Assembly: GCA_965198725.1 (NCBI GenBank)
Contig: CBDAPX010000001.1
Span: forward strand, 124,001-188,000
Reading direction: 5' to 3'
Source: CBDAPX01 sp965198725
GTDB taxonomy: Bacteria; Pseudomonadota; Alphaproteobacteria; Rhodobacterales; Rhodobacteraceae
DNA: 64,000 nt
The translations under genes were made by a program, and so were the position numbers. Shown here one piece after another: positions 17,742 through 26,021 of the stretch. The notes beneath the pieces were generated by a model, which saw only the letters and a program-made list of their open reading frames with translations, was not told where the DNA came from and did not search any database. The first letter of the stretch is position 1, and each line of letters begins with the position of its first letter.

Positions 17742-18511
17742 TCGCCGGCCAACAGCATATCTGACATCGCCATCGCCGACATGCCGCCATCGATTGTGAT
17801 ATCGATACCCATCAGCCAGGCACTATCTGGCCCGGCCAGAAAACAAATGATGTCGGCCACTTCCTCGGGGGTTCCCGGGCGACCGGCACGTTCGATGTTC
17901 TTTGCAACACGCGGCCCAAATGCCGATGTAAAATCGTCAAGGATACCTGTTGCCACCGCAGCCGGGCAGACGGAATTCATCCGAAGGTTCCGTGCGATCA
18001 AAGCCTCGGTCATCGCCAAGTTCAGCACGATGACTGCCTCTTTGGACAGGTTGTAAGCTCGCATATGATCCATCGACTTGCTGGTGACGAAGGCGTCCAC
18101 ATCGTCATGTGATCCCAGCGCCATAAGCTCTTTGACCTCGGCGATGTTCTGCATCCACTGCGCCCCGGCCCGCGACGCCGTGTTCACGATGGCAGAACCC
18201 GGTTTCAGCTGGTCCAGCATCCCGTCCAGGAACATGCGCATGCCGACGAAATTCACCTTCAGGATCACGGCCTCTAATCCTTCGCGCGGCGGCAGACCGG
18301 CATTATTGATCAACGCATCAAATGGGCCAGCGGCGGCGTCAATCGCGGCCTGGATTGAGGCAGGGTCGCTCATATCCACTTTGATCCAACGGTCGACGTT
18401 TTCGGTCGGCTCTGAGATATCAAATGCAGTGATTGTTGCACCTTGGGATTTCAGCTTGGCCGCTGTGGCCGCGCCAATCCCGGTTGAGCCTCCTGTCAGG
18501 GCGACATGCAT
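17738..18511 (-). CDS. Short-chain dehydrogenase/reductase
   Basis: A 257-residue Rossmann-fold oxidoreductase with the cofactor motif TGGSTGIG near the N-terminus, NNAG in the central strand, and YNLSKEA as the YxxxK active site. A Ser-containing NTASRAG strand precedes a roughly 30-residue insert (MQNIAEVKELMALGSHDDVD). That insert and the overall layout resemble the 3-alpha-hydroxysteroid dehydrogenase/carbonyl reductase group. I chose the ATG at 18511, with GGAGG 9 nt upstream, over an ATG at 18556. It lies 56 bp downstream of the PobA-like gene and is coupled to nrtS. The substrate is unknown. Confidence 0.88.
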   Translation of the reverse strand: MHVALTGGSTGIGAATAAKLKSQGATITAFDISEPTENVDRWIKVDMSDPASIQAAIDAAAGPFDALINNAGLPPREGLEAVILKVNFVGMRMFLDGMLDQLKPGSAIVNTASRAGAQWMQNIAEVKELMALGSHDDVDAFVTSKSMDHMRAYNLSKEAVIVLNLAMTEALIARNLRMNSVCPAAVATGILDDFTSAFGPRVAKNIERAGRPGTPEEVADIICFLAGPDSAWLMGIDITIDGGMSAMAMSDMLLAGE

Positions 18512-18567
18512 CGGTGGGTTCCTCCTTCGGACATGCGCGGTTGCAGAGGGCTGCAACCGCCTTTGGG

Positions 18568-19749
18568 TTAGCTTTCGAACGGAAGTCCGATGTATTCATG
18601 TGCCAAAGCGTGCTGTGCAGGCTCTGAGCTGAGCAGCACGTCATAGTCATTGGCGCGGATCTTTGTGTCGAACGGATCTTCGTCCGGGAAGGTATGCAAC
18701 AGCTTGGTCAGGCGCCAACTGATATTTTCCGCAGACCAGATCCGGCGCAAAGCCATTTCCGAATAAGTGTCGAGATAGTGATCGGATTTTTCCTGATAGT
18801 GCACGCGCAACGCCCGGCTCAGGTAATAGACATCCGAAAAGGCCAGGTTCAGCCCCTTGGCACCGGTCGGCGGCACGATATGGCCCGCATCGCCAGCAAG
18901 GAACAGTTTCCCCCACCGCAAAGGTTCAGACACAAAGCTGCGCAACGGTGCCATTGATTTTTCGATCGACGGGCCGGTTTCGATCTGGCTGGCCAGATCA
19001 TCGGGGAAGCGGTGCAGCAACGTTTCCCAGAACCGGTCATCAGACCAGTCTTCGGGTTTGTCAGCTGTCGGGGCCTGGACGTAATACCGGCTGAGCATCG
19101 GGTTGCGTTGCGCAGCCATGGCCATGCCATCGGAGTGATAGGCGTAAATGAAATCCTTGAGCGGCGGTTTTTCCACCATGATCCCAAGCCAGCCAAATGG
19201 ATAGACCCGCTCAAATTCCTTGCGAACTTCTGCAGGCATCGCTTGGCGCGACGGACCGTGATATCCGTCACATCCGCAGATGAATTCGCAATCCAAACGA
19301 TGCTCGACGCCATCCTTGGTATAGGTGACATAGGGCGTGCCCGTGATGTCATGCAGCGCGACATCCTTGGCTTCGTTCACCACATTTGCCCCATCCCGTT
19401 CCCGCGCGGCATAGAGATCTTCGGTGATATAAGTCTGGCCCCAGGCCCACATGTTCTTGCCGGTCCACTTCTTCACATCGATGAAGTAGTCGTCCTTGTC
19501 TTCCCAGACGATCAGCGTGCCATCCTTGGCCTTGCCTTCTTTCTGCATCCGGTCGCCAAGGCCATGTTCGATCAGCATTTGTGCCGATCCATGTTCCAAC
19601 ACATCCGCCCGGATGCGCCCCAGGACATATTCCTTTGTGTGACGCTCAAGCACGACATTATCGATGCCATAGCTGTCCAGAATATGGCTGAGAAACAAAC
19701 CCGACGGGCCCCCGCCGATAATCGCAACTTGTGTCTTCGCAGTCTTCAT
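18568..19749 (-). CDS. pobA: PobA-like flavoprotein aromatic hydroxylase (4-hydroxybenzoate 3-monooxygenase family)
   Basis: A 393-residue FAD monooxygenase with GGGPSG at 12-17, GRIRADVLE at 44-52, GCDGYHGPSRQ at 159-169 and GDAGHIVPPTGAKGLN at 286-301, clearly the PHBH family. Compared from memory with the Pseudomonas enzyme, Tyr201 (Y202), Arg214 (R215) and Tyr222 (Y223) are kept, but Ser212 is Ala213 and the Tyr385 position is Leu372 (segment DVLLSSE in place of EYYLGSE). Those residues hold the carboxylate and the phenolic proton network, so the true substrate may differ from 4-hydroxybenzoate. It sits 3 bp after the OsmC gene stop. Confidence 0.87.
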   Translation of the reverse strand: MKTAKTQVAIIGGGPSGLFLSHILDSYGIDNVVLERHTKEYVLGRIRADVLEHGSAQMLIEHGLGDRMQKEGKAKDGTLIVWEDKDDYFIDVKKWTGKNMWAWGQTYITEDLYAARERDGANVVNEAKDVALHDITGTPYVTYTKDGVEHRLDCEFICGCDGYHGPSRQAMPAEVRKEFERVYPFGWLGIMVEKPPLKDFIYAYHSDGMAMAAQRNPMLSRYYVQAPTADKPEDWSDDRFWETLLHRFPDDLASQIETGPSIEKSMAPLRSFVSEPLRWGKLFLAGDAGHIVPPTGAKGLNLAFSDVYYLSRALRVHYQEKSDHYLDTYSEMALRRIWSAENISWRLTKLLHTFPDEDPFDTKIRANDYDVLLSSEPAQHALAHEYIGLPFES

Positions 19750-19752
19750 AGA

Positions 19753-20934
19753 TCAGACCCTCACCACTTTGAGCTTGGTTTTCAGATCGGTGCGGCAGAA
19801 CGCGTGCAAGAAGCAGTTCTGCTCTAAAATATCGAGCATTTCTTGCGCGGTTTCATCGCTCTCACCGGTTTCGAGATAGACATGTGTTTCAATCGGATCG
19901 GCCTCACCAGCCTTGCCGGTGCCACCAGACGCGCCACCCAGCGAGAAATGCGTATCCTGAACGATGCGGTAATCCGGCAAGTCCAGTTTCAGCATCGAGA
20001 CAAAGCGGCCAAACTGGGTCATGAAGCAGAACCCGATCCCAGCACTGATCAACGTGTTGGCATCCGGTGCGCGACCGTCTTCGGAACTGAGAAAGCGGAA
20101 GGATGTGCCATAGGGAGAATACTGCATCTGCTGGATGTCCTTGATGCCATCCTCACGCAAAACCGCTACTGCACCGATATTCAAGCGACGATCCTGTTCA
20201 TCGGCCAGCGACGAGCCGCCCGCGGTTGTGACCAGCACGACGTCTTTCTTTGGGGTCGGGCCCACCGGTTCCATCAGGGTCAGTTCTGCGGCTTGCGGAA
20301 CCGACTTGGCAAAATGGTTGCCGGGGTCGGGGAACAGGGTTCCATCCAACTCGGCCACTTTCGCCGTCGGCAACTCTGTCCCGTTCTTGCCCAGCTTGAA
20401 CAGGCTTTCCAACTGGCCGCGCATCAAGCCGTTCAGCGGGGATGCGTAGGTCGCGTTGATCAGGAATTCGTTGAGCTTGGCGTCATCAAGATCGCAATCA
20501 ATTTCAACTTGCAGGTCGATATTCTCTGCTCCACCCACCATGGTCCGCTTCGGCATCGAACCCTTCATGGTGTAATAGTTGTCCTGGATCAGCTTCAGTT
20601 TGCGGATCTCGACGCCCTGAATTTTCGCCAGCGCCAGGATTTCGTTCATAAAGCTGGCCACCATGCCGGTCGACAGAAACGCCAACGGGCAAGGCGCTGC
20701 GTCGTGACCGTTCAGATAGGGCCCCTCGTCGCTCACCAAACGCCACGTGTCGCCGGTTTTGGCCGACCGGATCAACGCTTCTTTCTGAAAACCGCTGAGC
20801 GAGCGCACCCAAGTGCGCAAGGCATCGCCCTTACGATTGTCAGGCGCATCGATGCTGACCTCATCGGCGTTTGACAGTTTGAAGAACGGCACAAGGCCGC
20901 TGTCCGCAATAATATTCTCACCAATCTTGGCCAT
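19753..20934 (-). CDS. Tandem OsmC-fold protein
   Basis: A 393-residue protein that looks like two OsmC/Ohr-type units: the first around 25-190 (GHDAAPCPLAFLSTGM helix, then a strand-rich IRKLKLIQDNYY region), the second around 280-390 (SAGIGFCFMTQFGRFVSML, then HVYLETGE). Each central helix holds one cysteine, whereas peroxide-reducing OsmC enzymes usually need two conserved cysteines per active site, so the role may be other than peroxidase. It lies between the P450 and the PobA-like gene with tight spacing, so it belongs to the pathway. The start at 20934 follows a GAGGAGA site; an ATG at 20949 is the alternative. Confidence 0.72.
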   Translation of the reverse strand: MAKIGENIIADSGLVPFFKLSNADEVSIDAPDNRKGDALRTWVRSLSGFQKEALIRSAKTGDTWRLVSDEGPYLNGHDAAPCPLAFLSTGMVASFMNEILALAKIQGVEIRKLKLIQDNYYTMKGSMPKRTMVGGAENIDLQVEIDCDLDDAKLNEFLINATYASPLNGLMRGQLESLFKLGKNGTELPTAKVAELDGTLFPDPGNHFAKSVPQAAELTLMEPVGPTPKKDVVLVTTAGGSSLADEQDRRLNIGAVAVLREDGIKDIQQMQYSPYGTSFRFLSSEDGRAPDANTLISAGIGFCFMTQFGRFVSMLKLDLPDYRIVQDTHFSLGGASGGTGKAGEADPIETHVYLETGESDETAQEMLDILEQNCFLHAFCRTDLKTKLKVVRV

Positions 20935-21003
20935 CTCTGGTCTCCTCACTCAGCCGAGCATCTGTCTGTGTTTTTCAGCACCGTTCCGAAACGGCGCCGC
21001 AGG

Positions 21004-22188
21004 TCATGTGCGTTTTCGAATGCGCAACCGCATTTCTATTGGGGCCTCACCCTTTTGAACGGGGTCTCTCTTGGGTTCTTCGATCAGTTGGATCTCGTCG
21101 AGGCGGCCCAACAATCCTTCAAGCGCCAGAGACATTTCCATACGCGCCAGTTGCGAGCCCGGGCAGGAATGCATACCATATCCAAAGCTGTAATTGCGCT
21201 GGCGCGGGCGCGTGATGTCAAAGTCGTTCGGGCGCTCATAAACAGACGGATCCCGGTTCACCGCAGGGATCAGGACCATCGCCAGATCACCTTCTTTGAA
21301 AGAAATGTCTTTCCATGTGCTGTCATGCGTGGCGCGATGTGGCAGCGCCCATGGCAAAGGCGAAATCCGCATCGCCTCGTCCACTGCGCGTATCGACAGG
21401 CTGGGATCGGCGCGCAAGGCGGCCATCTGTTCGGGGTGTTTGAGCAGCGCATAAACGATCAGAGGCAATTGTGCGCGCGTGGTGTCGACCCCGGCGGACG
21501 CCAACTCACCTGCCAGGCTGACCAGCTCGGTTTCGCTCAGCCGGTCCCCGTCAATCTCTGCTGCGATCAATTCGCTGAATATGTCCGAGCCAAGCGCGTC
21601 CCGGCGTTCGGCCAGCATGGCCCGCAGATAGGTGTGCATGTTGCGATTGGCCTGCTCGACCGCTTCGATCCCATCCCCCGATTGCAGCGCGTCAACTTTG
21701 CGCCCGCCGATGCGGATCCATTCATCAAACCCCTCGACCTGATCGTAGGGAATGCCAAACATCGGCCCCAGAACACGGGCCGGAAAGGGATCCGAAAAGG
21801 CCGCGGTGAATTCGATATCGCCGTCATTCGGCAACGCGTCGATCAGGTCATTCACGATCTCACGAATGCGACCGCGCAGCGTATCGATGATCTGGTCGCG
21901 CAACGCCTTGAGCACGATCTTTTGCAAGCGCGCATGCGGCGCGCCGTGCATGTTCAACAGCTCATGTTCGATGCTGGCGGCCAAATACGGGCTTTGCTCT
22001 TTGTCGATCTGAAAGAAATCGAACCGGAAATCTTCGCACCGCAGGACGTGAACCGCCTCTGCCTGATTGAAAAAGACGTAGCCGCCGTCAACGCGACCGT
22101 AATAGTTCTGCGCGCGCAATTCCTCGATATTGCCGAACTTGTCCTCGGCAAACCGTGGGGATCGCAAGTCGACAAATGGCACAGGCAT
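21004..22188 (-). CDS. Cytochrome P450
   Basis: A 394-residue soluble bacterial P450. The haem loop FGYGMHSCPG holds Cys342, the K-helix ExxR is EAMR at 271-274, and the I-helix oxygen-activation motif is AGVDTT at 232-237. There is no membrane anchor. It lies 54 bp after the aldehyde dehydrogenase gene and 69 bp before the OsmC gene in the GntR-facing operon. A role in oxidising or demethylating an aromatic intermediate is a reasonable inference. No dedicated ferredoxin or ferredoxin reductase gene is adjacent, so electrons must come from elsewhere. Confidence 0.93.
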   Translation of the reverse strand: MPVPFVDLRSPRFAEDKFGNIEELRAQNYYGRVDGGYVFFNQAEAVHVLRCEDFRFDFFQIDKEQSPYLAASIEHELLNMHGAPHARLQKIVLKALRDQIIDTLRGRIREIVNDLIDALPNDGDIEFTAAFSDPFPARVLGPMFGIPYDQVEGFDEWIRIGGRKVDALQSGDGIEAVEQANRNMHTYLRAMLAERRDALGSDIFSELIAAEIDGDRLSETELVSLAGELASAGVDTTRAQLPLIVYALLKHPEQMAALRADPSLSIRAVDEAMRISPLPWALPHRATHDSTWKDISFKEGDLAMVLIPAVNRDPSVYERPNDFDITRPRQRNYSFGYGMHSCPGSQLARMEMSLALEGLLGRLDEIQLIEEPKRDPVQKGEAPIEMRLRIRKRT

Positions 22189-22242
22189 TCAAAGCCCCCT
22201 TTCGGCGGAACCCGGCATCACGGACACCGGGTTATCGTCGTT

Positions 22243-23748
22243 TCAGTCTTTGACCAGAAAGCCTGCGGGACCCGACACCGAATGCGGCTCGGCAAAAGCC
22301 AGCGCGCCGCCATAGCCGAGGTTGCGACCGATACCGGACAATTTGAAACCGCCAAACGGACCGCGCCCATCCTGGGCCATGGGCCCGTGCCCGTTCAGAT
22401 AGGTGTACCCGGCTTCCAGTTTGCGGGCCATCCGCATGGCGCGCTCTGCATCGGGCGTCCAAACCGAGGAACACAGACCAAATTCGCTGTCATTGGCCAT
22501 CGCGATGGCTTGTTCATCCGTCTTAAACTTCATGATCGGCAAGGTCGGTCCGAATTGTTCTTCGCGAACGACCGACAGGGAAGGATCCGCGTCATAGACC
22601 AGCGCAGGTTTCTGGAAATAGCCGCCGCCGTTGTACAATTCTTCATCCGGCACCTGCCCGCATTCCTTGACATCCGCGCCCTTGGCGCGTGCTTCGGCGA
22701 TCATATCCGTGACGACTTTGAGCTGTTTTGCGTTGTTGACCGGACCCATTGTGGTTTCCGGGATCAGGCCATCACCAACAACCGCGCGTTCGCATGCGGC
22801 GGTGAACCCATCGACCACTTCGTCATAGCGGCTTTCATGCACATACATGCGTTTCAACGCCATACAGATCTGACCCGAAGAGCCGAACGCGCCCCAGTAC
22901 ATCTTGTTGAACACTTCTTCGTTCAACTCGACATCTTCCATGATCAGCGCGGCGTCGTTGCCACCCAGTTCCAGCGTCACGGGCGTAATGTTTTCGGCGG
23001 CGACCTTCATGACGTGGCGACCTACCGGAACCGAGCCGGTGAAGTTCACCTTGCGCACCAACGGGTGGCCGGTCAGCGTATCGCCAATTTCCTTGGATGA
23101 TCCGGTGATCACGTTCACCACACCCGGCGGCAGCATTTTTGCAATGATCTGTAAGGTCAGAACCGGTGCCATGGCAGAGTTTTCAGCCGGTTTCACCACA
23201 ACCGTATTGCCGGTGACCAGCGCCTGCGGCAGTTTCGCGCCCAGAATGGACAGCGGCCAGTTCCAAGGCACGATCAGCGCGGCAACCCCGCGCGGCTGAC
23301 GGAAAATAACCGTATCAAACTGCGGACCAACCGGAGCCGGCCCCATCTTCTCTTCAATCGCCATTCGCTCGCCATATCCGGCGGCCTGCATAAAGCGGTC
23401 GCCGAGGCGAGACATTTCCAACATCGTTTCGCGGGCGATCTTACCATGCTCTCGGGTAAAGAGACGCGAGCGGTATTTCACGTCTTCTTCATCTGCGGTC
23501 AGCGCCGCGGCCACCTCGCGCAGCATTTTGGCGCGCTCTTCGAAACCAAGTTCAGCCCAGGCCGGGAATGCGGCATGCGCGGCGCGCACGGCGGTGTCGA
23601 CGTCTTCGCGCGTGGCGGCAGCGGCATGGCCTACCAGTTCGGTCGGGCGCGCGGGATTGTACAGGTCGTATGTGGCACCATCGGACGCCGGACGCTGTTC
23701 CCCATCGATGAAAATATCCGTCGTAATGACCTGATCCATGTTGTTCAT
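22243..23748 (-). CDS. NAD(P)-dependent aldehyde dehydrogenase
   Basis: A 501-residue aldehyde dehydrogenase with PWNWP in the cofactor site (161-165), the general base E260 in TLELGGND and the nucleophile C295 in SGQICMALKR. It would oxidise an aldehyde to a carboxylate, for example a benzaldehyde intermediate, but the substrate is not visible. I chose the ATG at 23748, with GGAGGAGA upstream, over an ATG at 23763 that lies inside that site. It is the first gene of the ALDH, P450, OsmC, PobA-like, SDR, nrtS operon and is divergent from the GntR/FCD gene. Confidence 0.93.
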   Translation of the reverse strand: MNNMDQVITTDIFIDGEQRPASDGATYDLYNPARPTELVGHAAAATREDVDTAVRAAHAAFPAWAELGFEERAKMLREVAAALTADEEDVKYRSRLFTREHGKIARETMLEMSRLGDRFMQAAGYGERMAIEEKMGPAPVGPQFDTVIFRQPRGVAALIVPWNWPLSILGAKLPQALVTGNTVVVKPAENSAMAPVLTLQIIAKMLPPGVVNVITGSSKEIGDTLTGHPLVRKVNFTGSVPVGRHVMKVAAENITPVTLELGGNDAALIMEDVELNEEVFNKMYWGAFGSSGQICMALKRMYVHESRYDEVVDGFTAACERAVVGDGLIPETTMGPVNNAKQLKVVTDMIAEARAKGADVKECGQVPDEELYNGGGYFQKPALVYDADPSLSVVREEQFGPTLPIMKFKTDEQAIAMANDSEFGLCSSVWTPDAERAMRMARKLEAGYTYLNGHGPMAQDGRGPFGGFKLSGIGRNLGYGGALAFAEPHSVSGPAGFLVKD

Positions 23749-23838
23749 GATCGTCTCCTCCACGCAACGCGCATTTCAAATCCCTATGCCGATCGTCGCA
23801 AACGGGTGCATTTGATTCGGCGTCCTCGACGGCTTTGT

Positions 23839-23912
23839 ACATTATTGGATACATTTTTGTCGATAATTTTTACATCTAGCCGATTTTGGGCCTATAATGT
23901 ATTCATTATTGT
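23839..23912. promoter_or_regulatory. Pair of inverted 19-bp sites in divergent promoter
   Basis: Two AT-rich sites lie head-to-head between the aldehyde dehydrogenase and GntR genes: 23839-23857 reads ACATTATTGGATACATTTT, and 23894-23912 read on the other strand is ACAATAATGAATACATTAT. They match at 15 of 19 positions. This is the arrangement expected for a GntR/FCD regulator controlling both its own gene and the facing operon. The link to this regulator is by position only. Confidence 0.5.
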
Positions 23913-23962
23913 CAATTGCACCCAAAACAGTGTTCCGCGTACACTTCGCAAAAGGAGGTCCC

Positions 23963-24667
23963 ATGGCCGGAGCAGAACAACGTGCTGTATCAGTTCTGCG
24001 TCGCAAGATTCTGGACGGATCGATTGCGGCGGGCGAACGCGTTTCCGAGGCAAGCTCATCCGAATTGTTGGGCATGTCGCGCACGCCGGTGCGCGTTGCC
24101 CTCAACACGTTAGAGATGGAAGGCCTTCTCGAAAAACGCGAAGGACGTGGCTACACCGTCCGCGAAATCAAAATCGATGACATCGAACAGGCCATCCGGG
24201 TCCGCGGTGCGCTCGAAGGGCTGGCTGCTGCAGAGATGTCCAAGAAGGCTGTGGAGGCGGATGTCGAACGGGCCCTGCGCCGATCGATTGCCATGACCGA
24301 AGGCATCGTGAACCGCCCGCGGCTGACCGACCATGACGTTGAAGTGTACGAGGATGCCAACATCCTGTTTCATGAGACCATCATGAATGAATGCGGTAAT
24401 CAGTTCATCGGCATGAGCTTTGAACGGATCAAGATGCTGCCGATGCTCACCTTGGGCACCTTTGCCTTTGATCGGGACAATATTGAACGGGAACGCATCC
24501 GGATGACCGTTGGGCATTCCCAACATGTCATCGTGTTGGACGCTATCCTGTCCGGGGACGCCCAGCGCGCTGAGGCGATGATGCGCGAGCATGCGAATGC
24601 AACAATCCGTTATGCACAGCTGTTCCTCGGAATTGATCAGGCCGACGCCACGCCCCGCGCCATCTGA
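23963..24667 (+). CDS. GntR family regulator, FCD subfamily
   Basis: A 235-residue regulator: winged helix-turn-helix at about 10-70 (SRTPVRVALNTLEMEGLLEK), then an all-helical FCD ligand domain with the Asp/His pattern EDANILFHETI that usually binds a metal. FCD regulators respond to small carboxylates, often aromatic or sugar acids. The ATG at 23963 has AAAGGAGG 6 nt upstream, which decides the start over an upstream ATG. It is divergent from the aldehyde dehydrogenase operon and ends directly against the convergent SRAP gene. Confidence 0.92.
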   Translation: MAGAEQRAVSVLRRKILDGSIAAGERVSEASSSELLGMSRTPVRVALNTLEMEGLLEKREGRGYTVREIKIDDIEQAIRVRGALEGLAAAEMSKKAVEADVERALRRSIAMTEGIVNRPRLTDHDVEVYEDANILFHETIMNECGNQFIGMSFERIKMLPMLTLGTFAFDRDNIERERIRMTVGHSQHVIVLDAILSGDAQRAEAMMREHANATIRYAQLFLGIDQADATPRAI

Positions 24668-25330
24668 TTAACCTGCCAGTTCTTCGATCAGGTGGGGCCC
24701 GCTGGCGCGATTGGAATTCACCTCTGGTGACACGCGGTAATAGTGCAATAGCCCCTCTTGCCCGGGTGTCATCAGGCGTGTAGCGCCTTTGCCCGCTTCG
24801 CCTAGCCACAGAGACCAATCCGCCTCTTCCAAAATCAGAGGCATGCGGTGATGGATGGCCTTAAGGCCTTCATTGGCCCCGGTTGTGACAATGGCGCAGG
24901 TCGGAAATGGGTCGTCTTTTCCCCAGTCTTGCCAGACCCCGGCAAAGGCAATCGGGGCGGCATCGGTGCGGGAGATATACCAGGGCAGTCGTTGGCCGTC
25001 GGTCGTTTTGGTCCATTCATAAAACCCGGTGGCGAGGATCAAACAGCGCCGAGCCCGACAGGCTGCGCGGAAAGCCGGTTTTTCGGCCAACGTTTCGGCA
25101 CGCGCATTGATCAGCAGAGGACCGTCATTTTCCGCCTTGTACCAATGCGGCAAGAACCCCCAGCGCATTGGCATCAGGCGCCGGCCCGTGTCATCCGTCC
25201 GAACGACATGCACGGCATTAGTCGGACAAACGTTGTAGTTCGGCACGTTGGGCGAGGTGTTGGACGGCGACGCCGCAAAAAGCTGCGCCATGGCGTCGGT
25301 TGGCAAGGTGATGGCAAAACGTCCGCACAT
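24668..25330 (-). CDS. SOS response-associated peptidase (SRAP/YedK family)
   Basis: A 220-residue SRAP protein. Proteins of this family (HMCES/YedK) form a DNA-protein crosslink with abasic sites in single-stranded DNA through the N-terminal cysteine. The diagnostic features are MCGRF at the start (Cys2 after Met removal), INARAET, GFYEW and HHRMP. It is a stand-alone gene, convergent with the GntR/FCD gene and divergent from the flavodoxin gene, and marks the left end of an ordinary region after the catabolic island. Confidence 0.95.
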   Translation of the reverse strand: MCGRFAITLPTDAMAQLFAASPSNTSPNVPNYNVCPTNAVHVVRTDDTGRRLMPMRWGFLPHWYKAENDGPLLINARAETLAEKPAFRAACRARRCLILATGFYEWTKTTDGQRLPWYISRTDAAPIAFAGVWQDWGKDDPFPTCAIVTTGANEGLKAIHHRMPLILEEADWSLWLGEAGKGATRLMTPGQEGLLHYYRVSPEVNSNRASGPHLIEELAG

Positions 25331-25407
25331 GACACGAACCGTACCGCCGCATCAGGAATTGGCAAGTCGCGCTTGACCTTTGCGGCATTCGAACAAAATC
25401 TCCGCGC

Positions 25408-25959
25408 ATGAGCGATCGAATTTGCATCCCGTATTTTTCCGGGTCGGGCCACACGGCAAAGCTTGCCGAACAGATTGGGGTTGGTGCGGAATCTGCCCGG
25501 TTGATTGACGTTTCACAGATCACCGATGCGGATTGGGCAGCCTTGGATGCAGCGGCCGCAATCGTCTTTGGGTCGCCCACCTATATGGGGTCCACCGCAG
25601 CCCAGTTTGACCTGTTTCTGGAAGGTGCGGCAGACCGATGGCCGGCTCTGACATGGCGCGACAAAATCGCGGCTGGGTTTACCGTGGCAACCCACGGGTC
25701 CGGTGACAAACTGATCGCCCTGCAACGCATCTCGATCTATGCGGCACAAATGGGCATGATTTGGGTCGGTCAGACGTCGCTAGGCGCACCTGTGAACCCT
25801 GACCAGCCCGGTATCAACCGTGATGGCAGTTGGCTGGGCCTGATGGCCAGCTCTTCCCGAGACAGATCGGAACTGATCACACCGGGCGATTGCGAGACAG
25901 CGCAGCTCTTTGGCGCCCGCATTCGCGATATCGCAGATCGGTTGCATCCGGCGGCATAA
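25408..25959 (+). CDS. Flavodoxin-like NAD(P)H oxidoreductase (WrbA-like)
   Basis: A 183-residue flavodoxin-fold protein with the FMN phosphate loop FSGSGHTAKLAEQI near the N-terminus and the isoalloxazine loop VFGSPTYMGS. The length and the later THGSGDK loop resemble WrbA-type quinone reductases. It is likely cytoplasmic. The electron partner is unknown. A hairpin follows the stop codon. Confidence 0.8.
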   Translation: MSDRICIPYFSGSGHTAKLAEQIGVGAESARLIDVSQITDADWAALDAAAAIVFGSPTYMGSTAAQFDLFLEGAADRWPALTWRDKIAAGFTVATHGSGDKLIALQRISIYAAQMGMIWVGQTSLGAPVNPDQPGINRDGSWLGLMASSSRDRSELITPGDCETAQLFGARIRDIADRLHPAA

Positions 25960-25975
25960 ACCCCTCAAACGCAAA

Positions 25976-25998
25976 CGGCGCGCCCAAAGGACGCGCCG
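25976..25998 (-). terminator. Rho-independent terminator of the 5'-nucleotidase gene
   Basis: A 7-bp GC stem (CGGCGCG/CGCGCCG, 9-nt loop) is followed on the minus strand by TTTGCGTTT. It lies between the convergent flavodoxin and 5'-nucleotidase genes and may serve both. Confidence 0.65.
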
Positions 25999-26021
25999 CT
26001 GCTAACCGGTTTATACCTGCT

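Noticed and set aside
20968..23100. A 710-codon open frame on the plus strand across the P450 and aldehyde dehydrogenase genes
   Set aside because: It is antisense to two genes with clear catalytic motifs. Long antisense frames are expected in GC-rich DNA.
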